From: Oscheius tipulae
Lineage: Eukaryota; Nematoda; Chromadorea; Rhabditida; Rhabditidae
Assembly: GCA_037178975.1 (NCBI GenBank)
Contig: JASJZH010000006.1
Span: 3,286,001-3,350,000, forward strand
DNA length: 64,000 nucleotides
Direction of reading: 5' to 3'
A model generated the notes under the pieces. That model was not told the origin of the DNA. It did not search any database and saw only the letters and a program-made list of their open reading frames with translations. Positions 1 to 13,214 of the stretch are shown here, piece after piece (the stretch's first letter is position 1; every line of letters begins with the position of its first letter). The position numbers and the translations under genes are program-made.

Positions 1-3000
1 GAGCCTTAATGGTCACCACGAGGTTCTCTTCTTGGCTCGTTAGGACGAGGAAGAGTTCTGCGCGTCACCACTTTGCAGGGATGTTATCTGCGATTCACGT
101 TAAGAGAAGAAGAAGTAAGTTTTCGAGCTCTAGAGAAGCTACAGACAAACCACAACAAAGTTATAATCTCAACCCGTATATAATTTTGAGTCGGTGTTAC
201 TTTGAATTGCTAAATTTCCGTCAGATTTCTGACAGACTGACCGTCAAAAACGGCTAATTTCTAGAGAAAAATGGAGTGTGGACCATCTGGTTTTGTCTAC
301 AGACGCAAATGTATGTTTATTCTTAAGAAAATTTCCTATCAATTAATGGAACAAGTTAAATCTATACTAAATTAAGTGGGATCAATGAATGCTATTCTCA
401 AAGAAGGAGTTAGTGTGACAACTCTAATCAATTCAGACTACGAACCATAAGAATAAAATTGTAAAGATCCCTCTGAAACTACAAAGTTTCGTTTTATTCA
501 GGGAACCAACTGTATCTTCAAACGGACAAGCGTACAAAACAAGGAAACTTTTTTCGCTAATCAGGGAATGTAGCCACCCTTCACTGACCTTTTCATTCCA
601 AAAGGAAAATAATTCCTCGAGTAGCTGGTACGGACACGTATAAGAATACCAGGGACTCTATGGGCCTAACAAAAGAAGATATTAGCCGATTTAAGTAATA
701 AGCGGAAGCAAAGAATGCAGCTGTTTTTGGTCTTATTGAGCGTGTTAACCGAGACAAGCTTTCCCGCCTCCAGGGCATTGAGGGAGCAAAGACTGGCTCG
801 GGCGGAAGGCCAAATGTGCAGCTGCACTTTTGAAATCTTTTTGGTGGAAGCGAACTCTTTGCAGCGCTCAATCATTCTACGTACCAAGCACCTAAAATTG
901 ATTTGCCAATAGTTCCACACTAGAAAAGGGAGGGAAATGCGGCGCAAATTAGTTTTTCAGGCGATAGAGAAAGGGAAGTTTATATTCTGAAATAAGACCT
1001 TGTCTGGGGCATGAGGGGTCGCAGCCAAACGCGTTAAGTACAAATACAATTTGAAAAACATAAAAGAAACAAACTCACTGTGATTGGGCATTATTTAAAA
1101 ACCATTCTTCGTTGGCGGGTTAACGGATGATGAAAGTGCTTGATGCTAGTTAATTCTTTCTGGAAAAATTTATTAACAGAGAAGAAGAAGATGAAAAGAA
1201 GGAAAAGGATCAATATAAATTGGCTTTATTCAGGCAGGGAGTGTGAGCTGTTCTTTATTCTTTGATTGGCGGCCTCTGGCAAGGGTTGTATAACTGGGAA
1301 TGCATTTTCATTGATTTTTCGTAGTCGAAGAGTATTAATGTATTGTTGAGAAGAAAGTTCTGGAAGGACTCTTGTCCTTAGCACAACCATCGATTTTGAT
1401 AAGGAATCCCGTTGAAACAACAGAGCAACAACTGTTGCGCCCAAAACCCAAAAAGTGGCTACTATCGACGCGAGCTAATAAGTAGGGATCAGCCGTACGT
1501 AGTCCCGCAGTGAGTACAATGCGCTGTGTTCGGCATGCAGTTTACTCTTGACTCAAGTACAGGTTACACTTTTCTCAGTCTCATGAATTGAGCACTAAGA
1601 ATTTAATGACCGTCTCGAAACAATATTCGCAACAGTCGCATGGCTTGTTGCTCAATTTATCACAACGACGTTCTGATATCGTAGGAGGAGTACCAAGATA
1701 ACGGCGCTTATACCAAAGAAAAGAGAAAAAAAAAACTCTGAGCCGTACAATATTCTGTTTTTTCTAGTGTACGCTCTTCTATAAATGACCTAGTAATAAC
1801 GCAATTTCCGCGGGTCAAGGAAACATAAATGATTAGTCTTTTAAGCACAAATGAAACAAGTAAAACCGAAGCCTAACGAGCCTTTCCACAAATAATTGTT
1901 TAAGCAGCTGTAAAGATTTTGGACTATAGATTGAAAGGCTTTACTATCAAATGCCACACAGGGAAAAGATGCTCAGCAATTCGATAAGATGGATTAAAAA
2001 CAGGCCGGTAATTAACCTAACCTCGGCAAAAGTAATAATAGATGTTAATTGCTCCCGCTGGGGTAGAGGCAATGTCTCGTAAGAAAAAAGGCGAAATATT
2101 GGTATAAATGCATCAAAGGAAGGGAGAGTATACCTAGTCCCACTAATGGATTTGTGCAAACAGTATACAGGTCAAACAACGGGTCTAGACGGCCTCATCT
2201 GTGCTGTCTGCCAACAACTCAATGTCGAAAAAGGAACTAGTGGGAGAAGCGCGCCGAACAAGGGGAAGTGCCTGATTTTTACACTTCTCCGAAAATGGAA
2301 TCAATGTAGGGACATTGTACGGGACATGATGGTAGATGGCTTTCCCTTAGTGCAAGAGTGCTGGGACGGGTGGCCGACAGACGATAGAGAGTATAGAGAA
2401 CACAGAGAGCGAGACGCGAAACGAGAGAACAAGAGAGCCATGAGTCAACCCGAATTCGCACAGCCGGATCACCTCGGATCTCCTCTGGAGGTCAAATGTT
2501 TCAGAATTCTTTCTTACTTTACCTAGCTTAACGTTAGTTAATCTAAAATGGATCACGACTAAAATTATAAATCGCCTGAAAACCAGATGCTGCCACTTGG
2601 CGCGTAGATGCGATCGTCCTTAGGGCACTAGCCCGTTCAGCGGCCGATATAGACTTTCGAACGTACGCGGGTGAGAACAGAAATGAAGAAAGTCGCAAAG
2701 GCCCAAAGATGCAAAACAGAAAGCTCTTAACAAAGTAGAAACATTTTGATCAGGGATGTGCGGCACCTATTAATCTGGCCAGTGTAAGAGGCCACAGGAA
2801 GACCAAAGCACAGTTAAAATACAGAACTTTTACTTAACTTTTTTATCATCTTACTTTATATGATTTTGGAGAGCTTATAAAGGAGATTACCAGAATAGTT
2901 CGTTTTGTATCGGACAGGACCCAGATGAATAGAGTCTGCAAAAGCAAATTTAATGAAGAACAAATGAAGTTAATCCCAACGTACTATAAATACGGAAGTA

Positions 3001-3759
3001 CACAAAATGACGACTTTCTCACGGGATTTGAAGAAAAATCTTCCTGGTGTCGACACGAGACGCATTAACAGCCGGCCGTTACAACACGCGCCTGCTCCGA
3101 TTTTCCATTTTGCGCTACTCTAGATAGCTTTATCATCATGATGTGTTGTCAGTGTATTAATCCCAGGTGGTATCTGATAATTAGATGCCACTTCCGTCCC
3201 ACACGAAGCTCTCAAATAAATTGAGAATGGAGGGATCGTTTTCATCATTTGAAGGAGAAATAATGAGGACTAATTCATTTTAGCTTCCGCGTCGATGGAG
3301 CACAGCTGAGCTTCCTCTGGCGACGTGTTACGCCACTGCATTCCGGAACGTTTCCTTCTCAAACGAACCAAGGGCATAATTCATGTATCGAAGCACAAAT
3401 CGGAGAGTGAACGAATATTCGAGACCGAATATCTCGTGGGTGAAATTCCACATGAGTCGACTGCAAAAAATTCGCACGGGTGTTCCCCGAAGGCAAAAAT
3501 ATCTGGAAGAAGAAGTTCCTGGAATGGAGAAGTGCCTAAGGTTACAAAATGGTTGAAACTGTAATAAACAAACAAAGCTATCAAACATATTCTCCGCAAA
3601 AAATCTCTGTTTTTCGTATCTATCAGCATGCAGAAGTAAACAGTACGTTTCCGCTGGTCATCGCCCGGATACAGTCGTAAACTCATGCGTGACCCTGAAG
3701 GAAGCATTGTTCGCTGTTGTTGAGCCTTACACTATTTGTGCTCTACCTTGTCAGTCGTC
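1..3759. other. Region without a convincing gene
   Basis: I see no multi-exon gene, RNA gene or transposon here. Short open frames exist on both strands. One of 65 codons at 715-912 (+) begins with a hydrophobic leader-like stretch (MQLFLVLLSVL) but then turns basic and has no similar neighbour exon. Another of 126 codons lies at 2146-2526 (+). Neither has recognisable domains, and open frames of this size are expected by chance. The stretch may hold distal regulatory DNA or the far end of a gene outside the window. Confidence 0.5.
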
Positions 3760-4746
3760 ATGCTGCTCGTTTCCAGCCTTCTCCTGTCTTCAGCTCTTGC
3801 CTGTGCACCCATCATTCAAAGACGTGCGGACATATGTTTTGTATAAAATGTAACCTCATTCAGAAACAGTTGGTAATTTCGGGACAGTACCCACCACGTC
3901 AAGCACAACATCACCGGCTGCTCCAATGAACGCTGATTATTATGGTTTGAAAAGATGAAATGAAGTTTTAACGAAGCTCTCAGACGATATCAACCCACAT
4001 CTAACCAAAATTGAACCTTTGAACCTTGCATTTACTCCCGCTTTTATGCCGAAAATGGAGAAGGGCAGTATGGTCTTGATGAAGCCTGCGCAACCGAAAC
4101 CTGTGTTCTTGCCTCTGCTACCACCTATTCTACCACCAAAGCCATTAGTAGCTCCAGTCTTACGGTAAGTTGTTTATCGGTGGAAAAACAAAATATTTCA
4201 GAGATGTTCGGCCATTACCTTTAGAGAAACATGCAAAGACATTCCCTTCCTTCTTCGATTTCTTTAAACCAGCAAATTTTCCAACCTTCCCACCAATCAA
4301 AGACGTATTTGGACATAAGGCTGATACCCCTTTTGGTTACGTAAGAACATAGTTGTTTCAAGCATCAAATAGTTTCTAGGTACCGCGTCTGCAGTCGCCA
4401 GTCTCTAGAAAAACAGTCTTCAAGTTCAGAACATCGCCTCCAGTGTCATGGACGTATTGCGAACCCATTTGTGGATCCGGAGATCAGGCAGTTGATTCTG
4501 AGAATGCCTTTGATAACGCACAGTTGGATATAAAAGAAGGGGTACGTCAGGTCGCGTGTCTCACACCAATTTGTTCAGCTAGCTCAAGTATTCAGTCTGC
4601 AGCATCTCCCACCGCTACGCGATGATCAAGTACAAGTCAATGTCAGCGATATGACAATGTTAGCAAACAAACTTTTAGTATACGGCCAAATCGACACGGC
4701 TGGAAGAGTTTGGAAAAGGATTCGATTACACGGGCTACCGCTATGA
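3760..4746 (+). CDS. Secreted proline-rich protein (unrecognised)
   Basis: I do not recognise the family. The model starts at an ATG that gives a clear signal peptide (MLLVSSLLLSSALACAP). It then joins exons at about 3760-3823, 3984-4164, 4202-4340, 4380-4547 and one from 4586. Phases agree at each join, with GT donors and CAG/CTAG acceptors. The second exon is rich in Pro and Leu (PVFLPLLPPILPPKPLVAPV). The third holds aromatic/Pro text (FFDFFKPANFPTFPPIKDVF), and the fourth has a small cysteine motif (YCEPICGSG). A stop comes at 4744-4746 if the last exon is read straight through. The 3' end is uncertain: other frames look coding up to about 5088, and the nearest AATAAA is near 5183. Overall it looks like a small extracellular or cuticle-associated protein; that role is inference. 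Confidence 0.5.
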
Positions 4747-5088
4747 GACCATTGGCAATGCTGTAGCTTTTAGGAGACACAAAAGCGAAGCAGCTAGAAA
4801 CGGAGCCTTCTATGTAGAGGTAATACAACTTTATAGTACCAGGGAGAAGTACTGTCGAAAAAAGTCCTTCTTTTGGTGCAAACCCAAAGATTCTGGCAAA
4901 TAATCGGGATATGGCATTTTATTAGCTGTGTTTTGGCTCTCTTCAAACAACTTAATCATAAACACCCTTATATCGGGGACAGATACGGTCTCCGTCACTT
5001 CAACGAGCTTTTTCAGGTCAAGGTTGAAATTCAACACAACAACATAAACAGTGCTGTTCTCAAACAAGTCGCAAACAAGGTACGCTAA

Positions 5089-7966
5089 TCGCGTCAGTTT
5101 AAATTGGAAGTCATTGTAGCTCTTCTCTTTTCTCCAACTGTCTAAGGGAGCCAGATTACCTGAAGCTATTGAAGTCATATCTGAATAAACTTTTGTTCAA
5201 ATGCCAGAATTTTCGGTTCCCTTCTTCTTCCTGGATCATGTGGATTTGCAGGCAGGGATTAGTTGTTTAACCTAAGCTATAGAGGCATTTGCAAGTTCTC
5301 AAGTTGTATAAACTTTTGAAAGCTTCTACTTTTTAAACGTTCCTGTTTGCTACTTATTATACTCACCGACCGAGTGGATATCGGCTTTTCTACGTCATCT
5401 CCAGAAGTATCAGTCTATACCGTATAGTATCAAGTATCTGCTGCCTTGACCTTGTCGTTTGGTTGCGCCAAAGGTAATTCGAAGGACGGAATCACATTGT
5501 CCTCTCGCAAAACCACGTCTTGTTTTTCTTTATCAAACAAGGCTCAATCCAAGGGAAAGTCTCATTAGCTAGAAATATTTGAAATCGCTCCTACTTTTAT
5601 GCAAAACGTTCTCTCTCCTGCTAATATTCTTACCTTTGAGTTTTTGCATCTTAAGCTGCTATTCATTGTGAGAAGTAGTTGTTTGGGTTCTGGATTTCTT
5701 CTACAAAAACAGACTAATAAAAGAGTGCTCAAGTTCATATTCCGAACTCTTCTCATTATATATCAACAATTTTAATTTGAGTACATAACGAGCACACAGC
5801 ATTAATGCTAATTAAACCTTTCCGATGCTTCGATTGATTTGCTTCGAAAATTATGCCCTTTTGCGACTTCGTAGTCTCGTACAAAATAACGTGGTAGGTG
5901 TCCCTGAATGAAGACGCAGATGGCATGCCGGCAGTCCAGCGCGTTTATCTCGCTTCTATCTGGCATCTTTTGTGCGAACCGGTCTCTTTCCCTCGGTCCA
6001 CAATGTTGCTACGCGCCAACCTCTGCGCGACCCGCCCCGTTCAATCGATACCATGTGATGCGTGTTGCCTTCGCGCATCGTCTTGTTTAACTATGCAGTA
6101 GCAGTTGTTCTTTAACGGCCAATTTCAGATAATTATCTCGATCCTTTTTCTCATCACATTTCAATTAACTTTTTACAATTACGCTATCATTCAACTCGTA
6201 GCAAAGAGTCAAAAGCGAGCTCGTCAACTTCTGAAATACCTGAAACATTCTTATCAGTTGAGCAGAAACTCAGTTTATCATTGATTACGGCTGTCATTTC
6301 TGGAACAATGCTGTTTGATTTGACTGTTCTAGCTTCGCAAACATGCCATTCGAAAGTGCACATCAACTATTCCTTTTCTGCTAATTTGTTAACAGTCTCC
6401 GGGACGTTGTTCCTCTTGTATGCACACCTGGCCCATTGAATCCTGTTTCGTCCTCTTTTCGCAACATTTCGAAAAGAAGAACTTATTTACCTCGGATCGT
6501 AAATCAGTTATTTCCTAAGGAGCTGTAATTGTATGATCTGTAGCTGATGTAGCTCGCTTAGAGAAAGGCGAGCCGACCACATCTTGTTCTGGTCGTCCAT
6601 TTCTCGCCTCCTTACCTATTCCAAAACAATGGCCCTATCTTTTTGCTTCTCACAGCTGATTGTCAAAGGATTGACAAGGGATTTCTTTTCCGCCTTTTTC
6701 TTCAACTTGGCTGTCGTTTAATGCAGCTTTGATTTTCTTCTTGATTAGAGACGATAGACTTGCTTTCAAAAGATTATTCCCCTTAAAAGCCCGTGATCTT
6801 CTGTTCTCCGCACATTCCTACCAAAACAGCCTTTCCTTCTACGGCGAACATCTGTCTCCTCTTTTTTTTTATGAGATTTGAATCCGCATCTGTGGATCCC
6901 ATTCCCTTCTCGGTCCAACGTTCTTCTATATCAACACTTTTGCATTCTTGTTTTTATCAATTCGTAATTTTTAGCCTTCAATCCTTTGCTCCCACACATT
7001 TTGTGCGCATCCACGCATTATTTTATGGGAGATTGGCTATATTCTGTGTTCGTCCTTCACTTGGAGAGTCTAACGGCACCTCGGCGTGTTTTTGTGGTGT
7101 GAACAGACTGAGAGTGCTACATGGTTTTCCTAGGCGATATGGCTTATTATCGGCTGAGGACAAAGCCATAAATCAATCAGGCCTCCCATCGAATTCCGAC
7201 AGTTATTTGTACTTTTCTTTTCCTGCTGCTTCTTCAATGCCGATGTTTACTCTTTTGTTGCGAACGACCACGCCCCAGAAACCTTTACCCCCGCTTGATC
7301 TGCCGCTATTGACTGGCACATTTGATACTTGGAGCATTTATCTTTTTCTCAGGAGTTTTTCCAATCATTTTCGCGAGATTTGTGGAGAATCGCGGTCTGT
7401 TGATCCTGATTTTTAATTCTTGGGGCGATAGTGACACCGATTGGATTGCTTATATCGAGAAATCAAACAGAAAGGTCAGATTTAGCGCCAGTGCACAATG
7501 TTTGTCGTCAACAATCGGCTGAAGCACTCACTTCCCGACCCTTTTCCTGTGTTCATAGTTTTGATGAGCTGTTGCGTTGCGGTTAAGATCAAAAACTTTG
7601 CCTCATTTGACCAGATTTCTAAGCGAGGGAGAATTTCTCATAAAAATACATAATTTATAATGAGACTCAAATGGAATTTACCCATACACAAACACCACGC
7701 GTAATTGATTATCGCAGAATCATAGGCTTCATCAATCTCGTAGTGTGTTTGCTGATAATGAATGCGAATGATTGCGCGGTACGGTCTAGGGCTGTGAGAG
7801 TCCGTTGATGTCAGCATAATATGGAAAATGACATCAGGCCTCCTCTAAATCCGGGATCCTTAACTCTCCTAACTGCATCAGAAAGGCGCCAGTCGCAAAA
7901 ACAACGTTTCTCAATCTCTTGTTCTTGCTTTCAAAGTTGAATGCGATCTATTCAGGCTACGATGCA
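5089..7966. other. Intergenic, no supported gene
   Basis: An AATAAA at about 5183 could close the transcript of the proline-rich gene. Beyond it I find no spliced gene. A 207-codon open stretch at 6793-7416 (+) starts at a non-ATG codon, has no recognisable domain and no flanking exons. A 115-codon ATG frame at 4831-5178 (-) overlaps the uncertain end of the preceding gene and is also unrecognised. Confidence 0.5.
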
Positions 7967-8896
7967 ATGAACACAAGTATCGATAGTGCCGGTAGTGATC
8001 TCCACAAGAGGTTCCATTCCAAGACCATTATGAACATTCTTCGGCGAGCTTTCAGCTTCCGTCGAAGAAATCGTGGGGCTGGTCAGGAAGGTTTGTTTGA
8101 CCCTTCTCAATGAGACGACCTTGAACCTTTCAGATGAGAAAAGCAGCAACTCGGTAAACATCTCCAATAGCAGCACCACACACAGCCAGCAATCTTCGCC
8201 TTCTCCAATTAGTGAGCTCTGCTCGTTTTTACAGGAAATTCTAGTTTTAGGCAGCGATATTGCATCAACCTCTCGTGATTCTTTAACTTTTCATGATGTG
8301 CATTCCGTCTACGAGGATCCATTTGTTTCGATCACCTCTGACGGACATATTTATGCCAAGTTTTACTATGAATTCAATCCTCGCATCGAGTTCCGAATTG
8401 AAGACATTCATCTCGGACACGTGGTAAGCATTTATCATCTGGTTCATGCCAACTTTCGACCTTTTTTCAGCGCAGATCCTCGCGGATCATACAGATTTCT
8501 GAAATTAGGGATATGCATTTTGCCACCTTCTACGACGTGAACAATCCGGAGACATGTAAATCCTGGGGAATCACTCGCAATGATGTTTGGTGGGCCAGTC
8601 ATGCCAACAGGTATTTCAGCATCGTAACCATTGAAACTGTGTTTCTAGAACTAATTCTGTGAACCGATATGCCAGTGTTGTTGTTAACGACGGGATGTCC
8701 ATCAAGGCTGGCTTTTCTGTTGTCAATCTGGAAGCTTTTGTGACCACGTTGAAGGTCCTGGGTCTTTCCCCGGACTGCAGGTATTTCGCCAACATAAATA
8801 TTGTAGTTTGTTCTTTTCAGCTTTCACAAAGGTGTTCCCAGTCCTCCCATCAACCGCTGTCAGATTCCCTTTATCGATGACGAGAAAACGGACTAA
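7967..8896 (+). CDS. Unrecognised multi-exon protein with a Trp-rich conserved-looking core
   Basis: I do not know this family. Five exons splice cleanly: about 7967-8090, 8134-8423, 8471-8610, 8649-8780 and 8821-8896, with introns of 37-47 nt and canonical GT/TTTCAG borders. The ATG lies 9 nt after a TTCAG acceptor, which suits spliced-leader trans-splicing. The N-terminus is basic (LRRAFSFRRRNRG) and is followed by a Ser/Thr/Asn/Gln-rich linker. From roughly residue 85 it is compact and domain-like, including YAKFYYEFNPRIEFRIEDIH and WGITRNDVWWASHANR, and it ends at IDDEKTD. There is no signal peptide or membrane segment, so it is probably an intracellular soluble protein. The aromatic-rich second half looks like a structured binding domain, but its ligand cannot be told from sequence alone. 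Confidence 0.7.
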
Positions 8897-9394
8897 GTAG
8901 TGAGTAACTTCTTCTTCCATTTTCATTTCATTTTTAGTTGTATCTTGTGGTGTTGTCCACGTAAACTCTCAGGGCTTCTATTGGTCTCCATTCCATATCT
9001 CAACTTCGAGTATCATCACTCTCTTTAACTGCTACAGGTGTCCCCACCGAAACGATTACCTCTTGCCAGCATTTGAGTATATCCGTTGTTGTTTTGTTCA
9101 ACAAATTGCTAGGCACAAGCATTTCACCTCTTTAAGCACTTATAATTGGTCTCAACTTGTCAATATCTCATGATTCGCCATTTCACAGAAGTACCATATA
9201 GCTGATGAATGAAAATAGTATCATCTTTATTACGCCGTGGAAAGTTTAATAGCTTATAAGTGAAATAGAAAAGGGTGACACATCACAAATTGTGCGCGAA
9301 GTTAGAAACTGGGGAGGTTCGAATGTATGACAGTACCTGTTTTGAACACTTTTGATTAATATTCTTGAACCGGGGAAGACTATGCTCTAATAAG
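8897..9394. other. Shared 3' region between convergent genes
   Basis: This 0.5 kb separates two convergent stop codons. The reverse complement of 9226-9231 is AATAAA, about 165 nt past the acetoacetyl-CoA synthetase stop, and is its likely polyadenylation signal. No gene is seen in between. Confidence 0.5.
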
Positions 9395-11982
9395 TTAATT
9401 CTGCTGGATACGGAAGCGGACGTAGTAATCAAGAGAGTCCGGATTCCGCAGAGAAGATGCTTTCTGCACGGGATAACCGTTGATAATCTGCTTAACTGCC
9501 ATCTCCACCTTCTTGCCGGAGTTTGTGTACTGAAAGTGCGCATTATGAAGATATCATTCATCACACCCTACCGGAATATCAGGGACCGTATGAACGGCAT
9601 TGGGAACGTGTCTGGGAGACATCATGGTACGAATCGAAACAGCAAGCTTCTTCTTCAAATCATCGGTCAAGTTTGCGTCCTTTGCCATTTTGACAAAAAG
9701 AATAATGTGTTCGTCCTCGTCTTTGGGGCTGAAACTATTGGAATGAACAAAAGTGGCATTTTCTAACATGTTCTGTCCCGCAACAATGCAATCCTCGAAC
9801 TCGGCAAATGTTTCGACCACGGAGTAGATTTCAGCTGTTCCTATCCGGACACCTCCACGGTTAAGCGTTGCATCACTTCTGCCCAGCATCACCACACCTC
9901 CAGTTTCGTTGTTGATCTGGCAAAAATCACCGTGAGCCCAGATACCATCGAATCTTAAAACTGTCTATAAAAAAGATGCATTTGCATTATTTACCGTTCA
10001 AAATATGCCTTCTTGTACTTGGCGTGATCCTTGTCGTTGACAAAATGAGAGGGCATTGAAGGAAAGGGCGTTTTGCAAACAAGTTCTCCTTGTTCGTCCA
10101 CAACTGACTTTCCTGGAAACAGTTTTATATTTTTAACCATAATTATATACCGTTTTCATCGTACGCATGAATGTCCATTCCAAGATAAAGACATTGACAT
10201 TCTCCAGCAAAAACTGGCAGAGAAAGGGATGATCCCATGAAGCAGCCAATAATATCGGTCCCGCCAGAAATAGAGCCAATCACTTGCTGAAACAACATTT
10301 ATCATAAAATATCAGTCAACTCACTCCAGGAGCAATGCTACGGTTGATGAATTCGAAAGCGGCCGGTTTGAGAGGAGAGCCTGTAGAGTAGACTAGGCGC
10401 AGGTTGCTCAGGTCATAAAGTGAATCTGACGTAAACATAGAAAAAATCGTACATTCACCTACTGAAATCAATGTCCATCTTGGTGTACTCGTCGTACAGC
10501 TTGGCACCCATTCCGAGAATGGTAGCCTTCGTTTTCGAAGCAATCTTGGGAAGGATGTGCTGGTCGGGCTCGAGAGGACTTTCGTCGAAAAGAACGATGC
10601 AACCTCCACAGATCAGAAAGCTCATCAACCTGAATAAAAGCAATAAAATAACTTCCTGTTTTGCCTACCAGTTCCACATCATCCAGCCACAGGTTGTGTA
10701 AAAAAACATTCGGTCATTAGCTCGAGAATCTCCTTGGATCAGGTGCTCTTCGGCGTGCTTCAACAGCGTTCCGCCGACTGAATGGACAATTCCTTTCGGA
10801 ACACCAGTGGTTCCGCTCGAGAACATAACAAAAAGAGGATGGTTGAATAGAACCTAGATATATATTTGAAAGAAATAATGAAATGTACCTGCTCATACTT
10901 GAACTCGGCGGAAGGATCCATAGTTTTCATGAAATCGCTCCAGAGGGTCCATTTCTCAGCATTGGCATAGACAGAAATGTCAATATCAGTTTTCAAGTTG
11001 TTGATGAGAACAACTTTTTCCAAAGAAGGCAGACCTTAAACCGTGGAATATCGAAGAAACATGAACAAAGTTACCGGAAACGATTTCGTTCAGCTTGTCA
11101 GTCAAGTCGAAGCGTTTTCCTTTGTAAGTGACAGCTTCAACGGTAAATAGAACCTTGGGTTTGACCTAGTAAAACTATAGACAAAATTGATGCGTTATTC
11201 TACCTGTCTGAATCGGTCCAAGACTCCATTAGGTCCGAAATCGACCGAAGCCGAACACCAGGTTGCTCCAATGGCGGCTGTTGCGTACATGGCAACTGCT
11301 GTTTCGTAAGAGTTTGGCAAAAAGCCGCAGACATAGTCTCCAACTTTCACGCCTGAACAAAACAATAGATAAGAAACAACCTGACTATACCTAGGTTTCT
11401 GAGAGAAGTTCCGACAGACTGAACATCATTTCGAAGCTCTTTATATGTGTGGCTGACAATGTCCGCCAAAGAACCTGAGACATCTTGTTAAACTAACTTT
11501 GCAAGAAAAACATACGCGCACTGATGAACGCAATATCATCGATTTTGCCTTTGGAGAGAATGTTTTCTGCATAGTTCAGTTTGGCTCCTTCAAACCATTT
11601 GGGAAACTCTGCGATGCCCTTGGAGACATTGATGGGTTCAGTCTGCATTACGTTTTTATGGCTGGTCAAACAGAAAGCGAAAAAAAAAGAAACAGCAACT
11701 CACATTAGAACTAAGATCGATAATCAAGCCTGTAAATTCTACAAGAGTAGACCAGAACTCGGCATAATGATCGCAACTCCATCGGTGAAGAGATCGGTAA
11801 TCAGCTGAATATATAAATTTAAAAAAAAATTAAATTAACCAACGCAGTGAAACGTTGTACTTCTTCTCTATGACCGACTTCAGCTGCGTCTCAGCAATAT
11901 CCAAGTTTGCAGGAGGTTGGTAGAAGGGAACTGAAGCCTTATCCACAAGTTTATGTTCATTACCATTGATTTCGGCTGTCAT
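9395..11982 (-). CDS. sur-5: Acetoacetyl-CoA synthetase (SUR-5 type)
   Basis: The enzyme activates acetoacetate to acetoacetyl-CoA with ATP and CoA in the cytosol, feeding ketone carbon into lipid synthesis. The Caenorhabditis member, SUR-5, was found as a suppressor of activated Ras. Fourteen exons join in phase: about 11844-11982, 11704-11804, 11516-11642, 11391-11474, 11204-11352, 11075-11165, 10889-11034, 10669-10853, 10463-10629, 10325-10425, 10151-10286, 9995-10112, 9572-9953 and 9395-9529. The product is about 650 residues, full length for the family. Visible hallmarks are the family N-terminus ([14 protein letters not shown]), the adenylate-forming P-loop [11 protein letters not shown], the segment [33 protein letters not shown], and the C-terminal lysine loop NSGKKVE. 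The ATG follows TTTGCAG by one base, a likely trans-splice site. The donor of exon 1 (GTTGGT) is weak, so that join is the least certain. Confidence 0.93.
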
Positions 11983-13214
11983 CCTGCAAATCCGATGTCT
12001 GAGGAGATGGAGGGGTAGGGAACTAGAAGAAAAAAGTTCAAAATGATATACAAATGACAGGATGAGTTCGCAATTGAGCGCAATTACGTGCAGGTGCGTG
12101 GAAGGACACTCTGCAAATGCTTTTGTTGACTTTCCATTTTGCCCTCACTCTACGAGTTGCAAAATCAATGAGGATCAGAGCTCTGAAGTACAACATTTTT
12201 CCGGTAGCAGGATTAGTGTGTTTTTCTTGCTTTGCAAATCAATGAGACTCTAGTTATGTGCAACAGAAAACGGGTAGGTATGTAGGTAGCTAAGGGTCTT
12301 GAAAGGTCGCGGCCGTGAGCGACGAGACGCTGTAAAGTTCAATTCTCAGCTGGGCATTCAACGTAAGGAACATTTTTTATGCGCCTGATAGAACTTGGAT
12401 CGAAGAAAAGGTTCTGTGAAATGGGAAAGGAGGCGGGAAGAATGGCGCGAGATGCTTAATAGCCGGTGGGCAGATTTGCCCAAAGAACTGATGGTGTGGC
12501 GTGGTCCGATAGCATCGCTGCCTTGTCGTTGTCATCACTGATGTACGTTGTGTGATTTTTTTATCTGCTGAAATAAACTTTATTTGTCGGGGGTCTCGCG
12601 GTTAATGTCTCTACTTTTGTAATTGGCTACTATTGATCGTGCGACCCTTCACCGTTCGATTTAGATTAGCTTTGGCTTAGGGTCACTTCTTATACTGTTC
12701 CTTACAGTTTTTACAATATACCTCACTTCTTTCTACAAGAATACGACCCCCTAAAGTTTAGGCGTCTTTGAACTGAAAACAAAAGGCTTGTCTGGGATTA
12801 AAAAAGAGCGTGATTGTATGAGATAAGAATGTCTGTCGTTCTGTTCGAAGGTGGGCCAAAAATGACAAAAATGCGGAACATGATAGTTTTGGATAGTCTT
12901 TAAGAACAACAACTTTCTCAGTTAGAGAGCTAAAACTTATGAAATTGCTCCTAAGACTTCTGCCAAACTTGCAAGAACCTTTTGCATCTGGAAATTCATC
13001 AAATGCTCAAGGTTTGCATAGTTTTGCATGGAAGAAGTGAAGCATACAACATGCTACCATAAACTACATATTTGACTGACATAGTTTGCTTGACAATAAA
13101 TCTGTGGAGCTTGCTAACGTAGTAATTAGACAGAAACATGATAATACGTTTTAACTTTATCAGAAAGATCTACTTTGCTGATACTTTTTATTACATAGAA
13201 CTGTTTTTGTACAT
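11983..13214. other. Intergenic: upstream of the synthetase and 3' of the saposin gene
   Basis: I see no coding exons. The reverse complement of 13187-13192 reads AATAAA, 23 nt past the saposin-like stop, and is that gene's polyadenylation signal. The rest should hold the synthetase promoter, but no clear core element can be named. Confidence 0.5.

Noticed and set aside
715-912. 65-codon frame with a signal-peptide-like start
   Set aside because: Only the first dozen residues look like a leader. Two minus-strand frames of over 90 codons overlap it, so the local openness is not strand-specific.
2146-2526. 126-codon ATG frame with several cysteines
   Set aside because: No recognisable motif, no splice partners; its second half is driven by GA-rich repeat-like sequence at 2385-2440.
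4831-5178. 115-codon minus-strand ATG frame
   Set aside because: It overlaps the uncertain end of the proline-rich gene, and no second exon, poly(A) signal or family could be found.
6793-7416. 207-codon open frame on the plus strand
   Set aside because: It starts at a non-ATG codon, shows no domain, has low-complexity Ser/Phe content from pyrimidine-rich DNA, and lacks flanking exons.
12300-12365. Possible tRNA (segment resembling a T arm, AGTTCAATTCTC)
   Set aside because: No matching acceptor stem, D arm or A box could be found at the right spacing.
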